44,882 nt of DNA from Prevotella sp. (GCA_022782305.1 JALFPC010000035.1:1-44882), one strand, 5' to 3'. Counted from the stretch's first letter, positions 37,334-44,882 are shown. Notes: generated by a model not told the origin, from the sequence alone. Program-made: numbers and translations.

Positions 37334-38131
37334 ATGACAAGCAAAAGGATTTGTATTACAACATCATGCCAGAAGGGTAACGTAAGACCAAATAATGAAG
37401 ATGCCATCAGCATAGACGGAAAACTTATCAGAGATGACTCTTATAACACTATTATCGAAATCGGTAACAGCGATAGAGATATCCATCTGTGCGCAGTGGC
37501 AGATGGTATGGGTGGCTACGAGGGAGGAGAGGTGGCAAGCATGAACACTCTCGACAGTCTCTCATTCTTTATCAAAGATCTTCCAGCTGGATTAGACGTC
37601 GTTCAACTCAAGGAACATATAAATGTATGGCTGAACAGCATCAATAGCACCATTAACAAAATGGGAAGATATAACATGAGTCTCAAAAACATGGGTACCA
37701 CACTCGTGGCTGTGATCTTCTATTATGGTAGGTGCTATTGGTTTAACGCTGGAGACAGTAGACTATATCTGCACAAAAAAGATAAACTGGTTCAGATTAC
37801 GCTCGACCATACACTCGCCACAGTGAGAAACAGTAAAAAGCATAACAACATTCTGACTAACTGCATTGGCGCAGGCAACGAAAATGCATATATAGACTTC
37901 GGGGATATTACAGATGATATCGACAACGATACCACACTGCTGCTCTGTAGCGACGGTCTAAATGATATGCTTACAGACGACCAGATTGAAATGGTCATCA
38001 GACAAGAAGGACGGGCTAAGGACCTCACACACCTGGCTACTGTGGAGGGGGGAATTGACAACGTGTCTACATGCATGATCAAATTAGAGACTTATAACAA
38101 CGAAGAAACAGATAATAAAGAGGAAGACTAG
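37334..38131 (+). CDS. PP2C-family serine/threonine phosphatase
   Basis: The 265-residue protein has all PPM metal-binding motifs: R-P-N-N-E22-D23, V-A-D57-G58-M-G-G, G-D-S-R-L near 139, S-D207-G208-L-N-D, and G-x-D242-N243. It has the usual length of soluble bacterial PP2C enzymes and no membrane segment. These enzymes use Mn2+ or Mg2+ to remove phosphate from Ser/Thr; here the natural partner is the kinase of the same run. metA begins two bases after its stop. Confidence 0.94.
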   Translation: MTSKRICITTSCQKGNVRPNNEDAISIDGKLIRDDSYNTIIEIGNSDRDIHLCAVADGMGGYEGGEVASMNTLDSLSFFIKDLPAGLDVVQLKEHINVWLNSINSTINKMGRYNMSLKNMGTTLVAVIFYYGRCYWFNAGDSRLYLHKKDKLVQITLDHTLATVRNSKKHNNILTNCIGAGNENAYIDFGDITDDIDNDTTLLLCSDGLNDMLTDDQIEMVIRQEGRAKDLTHLATVEGGIDNVSTCMIKLETYNNEETDNKEED

Positions 38132-38133
38132 AA

Positions 38134-39051
38134 ATGCCATTACGATTACCAGACAGACTGCCTGCAATAGATATTCTGAAAAAAGAAAATATTTTCGTTA
38201 TCGACAACACAAGGGCTAACACACAGGATATCAGACCACTTAAGATTGTTATACTCAATCTTATGCCTATCAAGATAACCACGGAGACCGACCTTATAAG
38301 GTTGCTCTCTAATACTCCGCTGCAACTAGATGTGCACTTCATGAAACTCAAAAGCCATACACCAAAAAACACGCCCATTGAGCACATGATGATGTTTTAC
38401 AGGGATTTTGAACTCATGGAAAACGAAAAATTTGACGGTATGATAGTGACAGGGGCTCCTGTAGAACTGCTCGACTATGAAGAGGTGGGGTATTGGGAGG
38501 AAATTAACAAGATATTCCAATGGGCACGCACCCATGTAACATCCACATTATATATATGCTGGGCTGCACAGGCTGCTCTATACAGCCATTATGGCATACC
38601 AAAATATCAACTAAAGAAAAAGATGTTTGGCGTTTTTAATCAGCATACTCTACATCCGCAACTTCCTATCTTCAGAGGCTTCGACGATATCTTTGCCATG
38701 CCTCACAGCAGACATACAGAGATAAGAAAAGAAGATATTTATAATTGCAAAGAACTGCAACTGATAGCAGAATCAGAAGAGAGCGGAGTGAGCATGGTGA
38801 TGGCAAGAGGGGGACGGGATATATATATTACCGGACATCTCGAATATTCGCCACTGACACTCGATACCGAATATCGCAGAGACAAAGGTATTAGAAATGA
38901 CGTGGACATGCCGAAGAATTATTATGTGGATGATAATCCTGATAATAAACCACTAGTAACATGGAGGGCCCATGCCAATCTACTATATAGTAATTGGATA
39001 AACTATTACGTATATCAGGAAACACCATTCGATATCAATGATATCAAATAA
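38134..39051 (+). CDS. metA: Homoserine O-acetyltransferase (MetA family)
   Basis: The 305-residue protein is a full-length MetA-family enzyme of methionine biosynthesis, which acylates the hydroxyl of homoserine. The nucleophile is Cys142 in Y-I-C-W-A-A-Q-A, and H-S-R-H-T-E near 195 and a G-H-L-E-Y motif near 235 supply the rest of the active site. Glu111 in T-G-A-P-V-E-L is the residue reported to select acetyl-CoA, while Gly at this place selects succinyl-CoA, so I call it an acetyltransferase. It follows the PP2C gene by two bases, which suggests shared transcription, and is followed by a U32 gene 30 bases on. Confidence 0.93.
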   Translation: MPLRLPDRLPAIDILKKENIFVIDNTRANTQDIRPLKIVILNLMPIKITTETDLIRLLSNTPLQLDVHFMKLKSHTPKNTPIEHMMMFYRDFELMENEKFDGMIVTGAPVELLDYEEVGYWEEINKIFQWARTHVTSTLYICWAAQAALYSHYGIPKYQLKKKMFGVFNQHTLHPQLPIFRGFDDIFAMPHSRHTEIRKEDIYNCKELQLIAESEESGVSMVMARGGRDIYITGHLEYSPLTLDTEYRRDKGIRNDVDMPKNYYVDDNPDNKPLVTWRAHANLLYSNWINYYVYQETPFDINDIK

Positions 39052-39081
39052 TCTGATATCTGCGTAATAATAATTTATGAT

Positions 39082-40995
39082 ATGATTAAAGCACTCGAAC
39101 TGCTCGCTCCAGCAAAAGACCTTGAATGTGGCATGGCGGCCATAGACCATGGCGCAGATGCCGTGTATATAGGTCCAGAGAGATTTGGTGCCCGAACCGC
39201 CGCGGGCAACAGCATTGACGACATAAGGCAACTGTGCAATTATGCTCACAGGTTTTTGGCTAAGGTTTATGCCACGGTAAACACCATCGTGTATGACAAT
39301 GAGATTGATGATATCACGGCATTGCTCAAGCAACTAAAAACCGCTGGAGTAGACGCTGTGCTCATTCAAGACATGGCTCTCATATCCATACTAAGAGAAA
39401 TAGGCATGCCTTATCATGCCAGCACACAAACAGACAACCGCACCGCACAGAAAGTAAAATGGTTGCAGGAGCAGGGATTCTCAAGAGTGGTGTTGGCACG
39501 TGAATTGTCGATTAATGAAATTGAGGATATCCATCACATGGTGGAGGATATGCCACTGGAAGTATTCGTGCATGGAGCATTGTGTGTAAGCTATAGTGGA
39601 TTGTGCTATGCTTCGCAACATTGCTTTAACAGGAGCGCAAACCGAGGTGCCTGTGCCCAGTTCTGTCGCATGCCCTTTGACCTAATCGACAGCAACGGTA
39701 AGGTGATAGAGCAGGGCAGACATCTGTTATCACTCAAGGATATGTGCCAGATTGACAACCTTGAAAGGCTTGCTATGGCCGGAGCTATCTCGTTTAAGAT
39801 AGAGGGTAGACTCAAAGATATCTCTTATGTGAAAAATGTAACCTCTGCCTACAGCAGTAAACTGAATGAAATAATCATTAGGCATCCAGACTTGTTCCAA
39901 AGGGCTTCAATAGGGTGGGGACAACCTCTCTTTGAACCGAATATCAACAAGACTTTCAATCGTGGATACACAACCTATTTCGCTAACGGAAGACAAAGGG
40001 ATATTGCCTCTTTTGACACACCCAAGGCCATAGGCGAATATGTGGGTACGGTCAAGGAGATAAGGGGTAAGAGTTTTAATGTGGCTGGTGTGGCTGCCTT
40101 TGCCAATGGAGACGGACTCTGCTTTCTCAACGAACGACGACAATTGGAAGGGTTTAGAGTCAACAGAGTGGAGGGCAACAGACTCTTTCCCCTCTCTATG
40201 CCTCACGGGCTGCGCAAGGGGGTGGCATTGTATAGAAATAATGACCAGGAATTTGACAAGATGCTTTCAAGATCACATGACATACGAAAGATTGACATCA
40301 TACTGGCCATGGATGAAGCTGAAAACGGATTCTTGCTCACGGCAAGTGTTGCCAACAGGGATATAAACACCACTGCCTTTATTTGCCAACCACATGAAAA
40401 AGCAAAGCTACCACAAACAGATAATATCATCAAGCAATTGTCAAAATTGGGCAACACCATCTATAGATGCAAACATGTAAACATTGCTCGTGATTTTGAT
40501 TTCTTTATCCCTTCAAGTAGGCTCACAGAACTCAAACGGATGATTATCGAAAATCTAAATGCTGCCATTGCTCACAGATATGCTGCCATTGCTCACAGAT
40601 ATGCTGCCATTGCTGACAGATATGCAGGCTGTAGCAAGAGGGCAGGGGAGTGCTGCCATAACGAGTTGAAACTGTCAGCACCTCCAACTTACGGACATTA
40701 CACCTATTTATATAATATAGCAAATCAGAAATCAAGAGATTTCTATATGGCAAGGCAGACAAACAAAGATCATTTGTCTGATGCGTATGAATTGAAATCT
40801 CAAACTGATGTGCCGCTGATGCAATGCCGACACTGTATACGATTTGCTCTCGGACATTGCACCAAACATGGTGGCACTCCAGCTAAATGGCACGAACCGC
40901 TATGGCTGGTTATGACAGATGGTAGACGCTTCCGCCTTTACTTCAATTGCGCAAAATGCCAAATGGAAATCATTGCTCACCATGAAAGCAAGTAA
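39082..40995 (+). CDS. U32-family peptidase-like protein (RlhA/TrhP type)
   Basis: The 637-residue protein has the U32 barrel at about 1-300 with the signature E-V-F-V-H-G-A-L-C-V-S-Y-S-G-x-C. Iron-sulfur-type cysteines Cys168, Cys175 and Cys191, plus one in L-K-D-M-C near 230, are in place. E. coli members RlhA and TrhP hydroxylate RNA cytidine or uridine using prephenate-derived chemistry, so RNA modification is likelier than proteolysis. The C-terminal half is accessory and ends with a Cys cluster (C-R-H-C-I-R-F-x-L-G-H-C). A three-unit 21-bp repeat inserts A-A-I-A-[HD]-R-Y copies near residue 493-513. Confidence 0.88.
   Translation: MIKALELLAPAKDLECGMAAIDHGADAVYIGPERFGARTAAGNSIDDIRQLCNYAHRFLAKVYATVNTIVYDNEIDDITALLKQLKTAGVDAVLIQDMALISILREIGMPYHASTQTDNRTAQKVKWLQEQGFSRVVLARELSINEIEDIHHMVEDMPLEVFVHGALCVSYSGLCYASQHCFNRSANRGACAQFCRMPFDLIDSNGKVIEQGRHLLSLKDMCQIDNLERLAMAGAISFKIEGRLKDISYVKNVTSAYSSKLNEIIIRHPDLFQRASIGWGQPLFEPNINKTFNRGYTTYFANGRQRDIASFDTPKAIGEYVGTVKEIRGKSFNVAGVAAFANGDGLCFLNERRQLEGFRVNRVEGNRLFPLSMPHGLRKGVALYRNNDQEFDKMLSRSHDIRKIDIILAMDEAENGFLLTASVANRDINTTAFICQPHEKAKLPQTDNIIKQLSKLGNTIYRCKHVNIARDFDFFIPSSRLTELKRMIIENLNAAIAHRYAAIAHRYAAIADRYAGCSKRAGECCHNELKLSAPPTYGHYTYLYNIANQKSRDFYMARQTNKDHLSDAYELKSQTDVPLMQCRHCIRFALGHCTKHGGTPAKWHEPLWLVMTDGRRFRLYFNCAKCQMEIIAHHESK
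40559..40621 (+). repeat. Three tandem 21-bp in-frame repeats within the U32 gene
   Basis: Units at 40559-40579, 40580-40600 and 40601-40621 are identical except for one C-to-G change in the third. They encode seven-residue units A-A-I-A-[HD]-R-Y and keep the frame, so the gene stays intact. Confidence 0.9.
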
Positions 40996-41040
40996 GAAAA
41001 TACAATATTAAGCAAAGATATAGTAATTAAGCATATATGC

Positions 41041-41080
41041 AAAAAGACCAGGAGCGCGATAGACGTGCTTCTGGTCTTTT
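41041..41080. terminator. Bidirectional hairpin terminator between the U32 gene and the tRNA cluster
   Basis: AAAAGACCAGGAGC (about 41042-41055) pairs with GCTTCTGGTCTTTT (41067-41080), 14 pairs with one G-U and an 11-base loop. A-rich and T-rich ends give U-tails on both strands. It lies 46 bases after the U32 stop and directly downstream of the minus-strand tRNA genes. Confidence 0.85.
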
Positions 41081-41081
41081 G

Positions 41082-41153
41082 TAGTGGATAGGGGAATCGA
41101 ACCCCTATGCCAAGATTGAGAATCTTGTATCCTAACCATTAGATGAATCCACC
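41082..41153 (-). tRNA. tRNA-Glu (CTC), copy 2
   Basis: The minus strand folds into a 72-base cloverleaf: acceptor G-G-T-G-G-A-T with A-T-C-C-A-C-T, anticodon arm C-A-A-G-A around loop TTCTCAA (anticodon CTC) and T-arm AGGGG-TTCGATT-CCCCT. CCA is not encoded. It is identical to the copy 100 bases upstream and is the last gene before the terminator. Confidence 0.93.
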
Positions 41154-41181
41154 AAATAAACCTCTAAAATTTTGCTTTTTG

Positions 41182-41253
41182 TAGTGGATAGGGGAATCGA
41201 ACCCCTATGCCAAGATTGAGAATCTTGTATCCTAACCATTAGATGAATCCACC
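41182..41253 (-). tRNA. tRNA-Glu (CTC), copy 1
   Basis: It is base-for-base identical to the other tRNA-Glu at an exact 100-base offset. Anticodon CTC reads GAG. It lies 13 bases downstream of tRNA-Ser on the minus strand and shares its promoter. Confidence 0.93.
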
Positions 41254-41266
41254 AAAAAGACAGAAG

Positions 41267-41353
41267 CGGAAGCTGGGGGATTCGAACCCCCGGTACGGTA
41301 ACCCGCACGGCAGTTTAGCAAACTGCTGGTTTCAGCCACTCACCCAAACTTCC
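41267..41353 (-). tRNA. tRNA-Ser (GCT)
   Basis: The 87-base minus-strand gene has the long variable arm of a class II tRNA, anticodon stem GCAGT around loop TTGCTAA (anticodon GCT, reading AGC and AGU), T-loop TTCGAAT, acceptor GGAAGTT and discriminator G. CCA is not encoded. It is the first gene of the tRNA cluster. Confidence 0.93.
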
Positions 41354-41391
41354 AAAACTGTTCTTATAAGCATTTGCGCTTAAATGCGGTG

Positions 41392-41423
41392 CAAAGGTAC
41401 TGCTTTTTTTTGTATTTGCAAAA
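41392..41423 (-). promoter_or_regulatory. Promoter of the tRNA cluster
   Basis: On the minus strand TTTTG (41419-41423) and TACCTTTG (41392-41399) are separated by 19 bases. The start of tRNA-Ser lies about 38 bases downstream. Confidence 0.7.
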
Positions 41424-41446
41424 TTATTGCGAGTTTTTTTTATTTG

Positions 41447-41839
41447 TTACCTAATATTTTCGGCATTCTTTACAATTGACTTAAAGGCAACCACCTTTTG
41501 AGTTGTCTTATCCATATAAAATGTGCTCTCAAGTGTATCTTTGCCTATAATATATGAGGCCCGGATAAACAGGAGTGATTGGTTTGATGTGCGTTCTGCG
41601 TAGTTTATTCCCTTGTTGAAATACTGCAATTTCGAAGTTGATTCTCTCATATTGTAGATAATCGAATCACTAATAATGCGTGTTGAATCTATGCGTCCGA
41701 AATGCAGGATTGTCATATCATCCGGTTGCTGCAGATTTTCACTCAGAAACTGTTCAATGCTATTCTTGGCAGTATGCCGTTGCCCGCATGCAACGAGCAA
41801 CAGCATACCTGCAAAAATAAAAATTATAGCTTTCCTCAT
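41447..41839 (-). CDS. Small lipoprotein of unknown function
   Basis: The 130-residue product starts at 41839 with M-R-K-A-I-I-F-I-F-A-G and a lipobox L-V-A-C near residue 18. A longer frame would begin inside pepD and lacks the signal. The mature part has no motif that I recognise; it is a mixed alpha/beta sequence with D-S-T-R-I-I-S-D-S-I-I near 55 and a C-terminal Y-M-D-K-T-T-Q-K-V-V stretch. Its ATG overlaps the pepD stop (ATGA), so the two genes are probably co-translated. Confidence 0.78.
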   Translation of the reverse strand: MRKAIIFIFAGMLLLVACGQRHTAKNSIEQFLSENLQQPDDMTILHFGRIDSTRIISDSIIYNMRESTSKLQYFNKGINYAERTSNQSLLFIRASYIIGKDTLESTFYMDKTTQKVVAFKSIVKNAENIR

Positions 41840-43296
41840 TTCTTTTCTGGTATTCGTTTGAGTATAGCCAAAAGATGATCCCATACCATCTGCACGGTAG
41901 GTATGAGTAGACGCTCCTCTGGAGTGTGAACAAAGCGAAGGGTAGGGCCAAAAGAAACCATATCGAGGTTCGGATAACGCTCAGAGAAGAGTCCACATTC
42001 AAGACCGGCATGTATACCCTTAACCAATGGTTCCTTGCCGAAGAGTTCGCGGTAGGTGTCGGATGTTATCTTGGTGAGCTCACTATTAGCTCTCATCTTC
42101 CATGCAGGATAACCGTCGTTTTGTATCACCTTGGCACCTGCCAGTTCAAATGTAGCCTTCACGGTATTGCATTGGTTGTCAAGATTGCTCATCACATTGC
42201 TTCGCTGAGATGCCACCACGGTTATCTTGTCTGACTCGGTGATGACGCTTGCAACATTGCTTGATGTCTCAACCATCCATGACAAGGCCTCGTCTTGACA
42301 CATGGCAAACACACCATTGTCTACAGCTTGGATGCTGCGAATAAACTTGTCGCTCGATGACTTATCAATGACCTTATCGCCATCGGTGCTCTCCATATTA
42401 AACACCATCTGAACATCGCTTACGTGGAATTCATCCTCTACCTCGCTTGCATGGATATTCCAGTCGGCACGTATCATCTCCTTGTCTGCATTAGGCACAG
42501 CGATAACAAAACGTCCGTCGCGTGGTATGGCATTATGCATCTTGCCAGAATTAAACGAAACGAGCCTAAGGTCGGTCTTTGCCATTTCCTTGTAAAGGAA
42601 TCTACCCAATAATTTAATAGCATTCGCCCTTTTCTTCTCTATATCATCACCAGAATGGCCTCCAACGAGACCCTTAATGGAACCCTCAATGAAGAAGTAG
42701 CCATCGGGGGCATCCTCACGTATGATATCAAAAACAGCCGTGGTTGTTCTTCCTCCTGCACAAGAAACAAAGATCTGTCCCTCATCCTCGCTATCGAGAT
42801 TGATGAGCATATCACCGCTCATAAAACCTGCTTTCATGCCGCTTGCGCCTGTTAGTTGAGTTTCCTCATCTCGAGTAAACACGCACTCTATAGGTCCATG
42901 CTCAATATCGTCTGACTCGAGTATAGCCAATTCAATGGCACATCCGATACCATCATCTGCACCTAAGGTTGTACCTTCGGCTGTCAACCATTCTCCATCA
43001 ATATATGTACGAATGGCATCGTTGTCAAAATCAAACTCCACATCCACGAGTTTGTCACAAACCATATCCATATGACTCTGCAAGATAACGGTTTTTCTAT
43101 TTTCATAACCAGGAGTAGCAGGCTTGCGGATAATCACGTTGCCAGTATCATCAACATCGGTAGACAAACCATGGTTTTCGCCCCATGATTTAAGATATTC
43201 AATCATCTTCTCTTCTCGCTTGGAAGGGCGTGGAATCTCATTGATTTTGGCGAATTGCTTGAATACGCCACTGGGTTTTAAGTCACTTTTATTCAT
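41836..43296 (-). CDS. pepD: Aminoacyl-histidine dipeptidase (PepD, M20 family)
   Basis: From M-N-K-S-D-L-K-P at 43296 the product has 486 residues, the usual size; an ATG seven codons upstream is less likely. Motifs of this zinc peptidase are seen: S-H-M-D-M-V-C near residue 78, L-G-A-D-D-G-I-G near 117 and D-E-E-T-Q-L-T-G-A near 147 (the second metal site), plus an H-A-G-L-E-C-G motif near 440. The enzyme cleaves dipeptides such as carnosine-type X-His and many others in the cytoplasm. A four-base overlap links it to the lipoprotein gene. Confidence 0.94.
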   Translation of the reverse strand: MNKSDLKPSGVFKQFAKINEIPRPSKREEKMIEYLKSWGENHGLSTDVDDTGNVIIRKPATPGYENRKTVILQSHMDMVCDKLVDVEFDFDNDAIRTYIDGEWLTAEGTTLGADDGIGCAIELAILESDDIEHGPIECVFTRDEETQLTGASGMKAGFMSGDMLINLDSEDEGQIFVSCAGGRTTTAVFDIIREDAPDGYFFIEGSIKGLVGGHSGDDIEKKRANAIKLLGRFLYKEMAKTDLRLVSFNSGKMHNAIPRDGRFVIAVPNADKEMIRADWNIHASEVEDEFHVSDVQMVFNMESTDGDKVIDKSSSDKFIRSIQAVDNGVFAMCQDEALSWMVETSSNVASVITESDKITVVASQRSNVMSNLDNQCNTVKATFELAGAKVIQNDGYPAWKMRANSELTKITSDTYRELFGKEPLVKGIHAGLECGLFSERYPNLDMVSFGPTLRFVHTPEERLLIPTVQMVWDHLLAILKRIPEKK

Positions 43297-43345
43297 TATT
43301 TTCTTTTTTTTCGACAATAGATGTCATTAATTAATTAAATATGAT

Positions 43346-43353
43346 TACCTTTG
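43346..43353 (+). promoter_or_regulatory. -7 box of the small membrane protein gene
   Basis: TACCTTTG is an exact consensus match. It lies 20 bases before the ATG at 43374, which argues against the upstream in-frame ATG at 43341. Confidence 0.6.
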
Positions 43354-43373
43354 TAGCCGCAAAATTAATGATT

Positions 43374-43586
43374 ATGATTGAAATAATGCTCATAACTGCG
43401 TTAATAATTGCTATCGCAGTGGCTTTTTTGTGTGTGAAAGTGTTTCTTTTAAGAAAAGGAGAGTTTGCATCACAACATATTCATGACAGTAAGGCCATGA
43501 AGGATAGGGGCATACATTGCGTTTTTGACCAGGATAAAGAGCAGAGAAACAAATCACCGTATGCGGTGAGTGAAAAGAAAAAATAA
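43374..43586 (+). CDS. Small single-helix membrane protein
   Basis: From ATG 43374 the product has 70 residues (43368 is an alternative start two codons earlier). An N-terminal membrane helix (about 3-24) is followed by F-L-L-R-K-G-E-F and the pattern H-I-H-D-S-K-A-M-K-D-R-G-I-H-C-V-F-D-Q-D, then a basic tail. Short proteins with this G-x-F-x-x-x-H-I-x-x-x-K-A-x-x-x-x-G-I-x-C pattern appear often in Bacteroidales, with no known role. It is 41 bases before the OmpH-like gene, probably in the same transcript. Confidence 0.75.
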   Translation: MIEIMLITALIIAIAVAFLCVKVFLLRKGEFASQHIHDSKAMKDRGIHCVFDQDKEQRNKSPYAVSEKKK

Positions 43587-43627
43587 ACGTAAGAAACATA
43601 AGAAATAACAATAATTTTAAAATCACA

Positions 43628-44251
43628 ATGAAGACAAGAAATTTTTTAGCCATGATGGCTATGGGCGCCATGAGTGCCACACTTATGTTGTCATGCAACA
43701 ATTCAGCACCTAAGATGGACGAGCAACCATCCAATCAGGACAAAGTTCAGACAACAGGAATGAGAATAGCTATAGTAGAGGTTGACTCTTTGATGTCGCA
43801 GTATAATTTCTGCAAGGATTATACAGCAATCATTACAAAGAAGAGCACCAACGCACGCAATACTATTCAGCAGAAGGGTAAACAGCTCCAGGCTGCTGCA
43901 GCCAATTTCCAGCAGAAACTCCAAAACAATGGATTTACAAGCAGAGAGCAGGCTGCCAGCGTGCAAGCAAATCTGCAGCGCCAGGAACAGGATCTTCAGG
44001 AACTGCAAAACCGTTTGGGCGCTGAACTGGATTCAGAAACAGCTAAATACAATCAGGCTCTGCGCGACTCTTTGCAGAATTTCCTCAAAGACTATAACAA
44101 GGACAAGAAATTTGACCTTATATTGTCAAAGGCTGGAGACAACATCCTTTATGCAGCAAAGAAGCATGACATCACTCAAGAAGTGATCAATGGACTCAAC
44201 AAGAGATATAAGCCTTCAAAGGAAACTGCTGAGGCCAAAAAGCAGAAATAA
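43628..44251 (+). CDS. OmpH/Skp-family periplasmic lipoprotein
   Basis: The 207-residue protein has a signal ending in L-M-L-S-C (lipobox). Residues 46-60 show I-A-I-V-E-V-D-S-L-M-S-Q-Y, as in the first strand of Skp/OmpH. A long Gln/Ala-rich coiled coil (about 75-160) forms the chaperone arms, and D-K-K-F-D-L-I-L-S-K-A-G-D-N-I-L-Y-A begins the last part. The family holds unfolded outer-membrane proteins in the periplasm. The lipid anchor is a difference from E. coli Skp. A hairpin terminator follows 40 bases after the stop. Confidence 0.88.
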   Translation: MKTRNFLAMMAMGAMSATLMLSCNNSAPKMDEQPSNQDKVQTTGMRIAIVEVDSLMSQYNFCKDYTAIITKKSTNARNTIQQKGKQLQAAAANFQQKLQNNGFTSREQAASVQANLQRQEQDLQELQNRLGAELDSETAKYNQALRDSLQNFLKDYNKDKKFDLILSKAGDNILYAAKKHDITQEVINGLNKRYKPSKETAEAKKQK

Positions 44252-44285
44252 AAATGCAGTAAAGCGAGATTTATTTATTGCAATC

Positions 44286-44319
44286 AAAAAAACGGTGGGT
44301 ATACCTGCCGTTGTTTTTC
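44286..44319 (+). terminator. Terminator after the OmpH-like gene
   Basis: AACGGTGGG (44291-44299) pairs with CCTGCCGTT (44304-44312) through nine pairs, two of them G-U, around loop TATA. TGTTTTT follows, and an A-run precedes. Confidence 0.8.
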
Positions 44320-44483
44320 TATAAACACCTATTTATCATAATACACGTTATTAATCCAAAATAACTATTATAATATATAAGCACTGTATATTATCTCACT
44401 TCATAACTGTATATTAGCTCAATTCATAAGTAATGCTACCATATATAGCGGAATTATATAAATATGGTGTAAGAATTGAGGAT

Positions 44484-44572
44484 ATTAAGAATGTAATGCA
44501 ATCTCACATAGTAATTAAGAATAAATCCAATCTCATATAATAATTAAGAATGTAATGAGATCTCATATAGTA
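44484..44572. repeat. Three degenerate 30-bp direct repeats at the 3' end of the right-edge gene
   Basis: Units start at 44484, 44514 and 44543 (30, 29 and 30 bp). Units 1 and 3 share ATTAAGAATGTAATG and a (T)CTCA(C/T)ATAGTA end. Unit 3 contains the last codons and stop of the minus-strand gene. The others lie downstream of it, so the 3' end has been copied. Confidence 0.75.
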
Positions 44573-44882
44573 ATTTCCTCATATAATATAGTTTTGAGAA
44601 AGAGAAATCAGGATCTTCCATGAGGATTTGCAGCATTCTTTTTTGTTTTGCATTAAGATGTCTATATAGTATTCTTTCGTGTGCTTTGAGAAATTTTCCT
44701 TTTATTTGAAAGAAATAGACATACATTAGCGGATACAATCTGTCATCGTCTGAACTGAGATCCACGGTGTTTACATTTACAAAACTGCCAATCTCAAGGT
44801 TGTCCACCTTTTGCTGGTTTTGAATATTGCCCCTGTATGCTTCCACGTCAATCATTGTAGACCGATATAATTTGATACCATT
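44544..44882 (-). CDS. Unidentified protein, probably partial at the right edge
   Basis: The minus-strand frame is open from the window edge to a TAA at 44544-44546, with no stop in the nine codons above the internal ATG at 44855. The real start may therefore lie outside the window, or the gene may begin at 44855 with 103 residues. The visible sequence is soluble, with a C-terminal Lys/Arg/Leu-rich helical region (K-A-H-E-R-I-L-Y-R-H-L-N-A-K-Q-K-R-M-L-Q). I recognise no family. Its last codons lie within a degenerate repeat. Confidence 0.5.
   Translation of the reverse strand, partial: NGIKLYRSTMIDVEAYRGNIQNQQKVDNLEIGSFVNVNTVDLSSDDDRLYPLMYVYFFQIKGKFLKAHERILYRHLNAKQKRMLQILMEDPDFSFSKLYYMRKLLYEISLHS

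Noticed and set aside
29543..38131. Type VI or type VII secretion locus
   Set aside because: Kinase, phosphatase, FHA and EccA-like parts occur in such loci, but no structural secretion gene (VipA/B, Hcp, VgrG, EccC, WXG100) is present in the window.
41082..41353. tRNA cluster as the integration site of a mobile element
   Set aside because: No integrase, no partial tRNA duplicate and no flanking direct repeat were seen; the second tRNA-Glu is a full functional copy.
44484..44572. CRISPR or phage attachment repeats
   Set aside because: The units abut without spacers and diverge; no integrase, cas or phage gene is near.

Overview
The window reads as a chromosomal segment of a Bacteroidales bacterium, most likely in the Prevotella group. 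The supporting signs are Bacteroidetes-type promoters (TTG, about 17-23 bp, TAnnTTTG) before many genes, few Shine-Dalgarno sites, a Bacteroidetes-type ATP synthase operon (order D, C, membrane gene, B, E, F, H, A, G) with an N-terminally extended subunit a, a surface B12-uptake locus with BtuG-type and cell-surface proteins, NhaD, and HU/LysM fusion architecture. The genus is inferred from protein character only.

Layout. 1-1941 (minus): trmD, a DUF805 membrane protein, a damaged thioredoxin gene and the start of a zinc alcohol dehydrogenase. 2126-7013 (plus): a Pif1-like helicase, nhaD and pfkA. 7235-14603: the complete F1Fo ATP synthase operon. 14828-19231: ftsY, rimO, a small HU-family gene, and an HU-acidic linker-membrane-LysM fusion. 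19215-21381 (minus): two glycosyltransferases, convergent with the HU/LysM gene. 21435-28139: a cobalamin riboswitch followed by btuB, a btuG-like gene, a cell-surface protein gene, btuF and btuC. No btuD ATPase gene is present. 28248-28925: an Ig-like lipoprotein, then a 600-base gap with 21-bp tandem palindromic repeats.

29543-38131 (plus) is the most unusual part. Five closely packed genes encode a triple zinc-ribbon protein, a membrane Ser/Thr kinase, a four-module AAA+ ATPase with its own zinc ribbon, a zinc-ribbon/FHA protein and a PP2C phosphatase. Together they look like a self-contained phospho-signalling system: the kinase writes, FHA reads, PP2C erases, and the AAA+ machine is the probable effector. 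The kinase N-terminus carries two D-D-x-T-[LM]-R-M motifs that could be the phospho-threonine sites the FHA protein reads. metA follows the phosphatase by 2 nt, then a U32-family gene.

41041-41423 (minus) is a tRNA cluster (Ser-GCT and two identical Glu-CTC) with a promoter and a shared terminator. The rest holds pepD with an overlapping lipoprotein gene (minus), a small membrane protein and an OmpH/Skp-like lipoprotein (plus), and an unidentified gene at the right edge whose 3' end has been tandemly duplicated.
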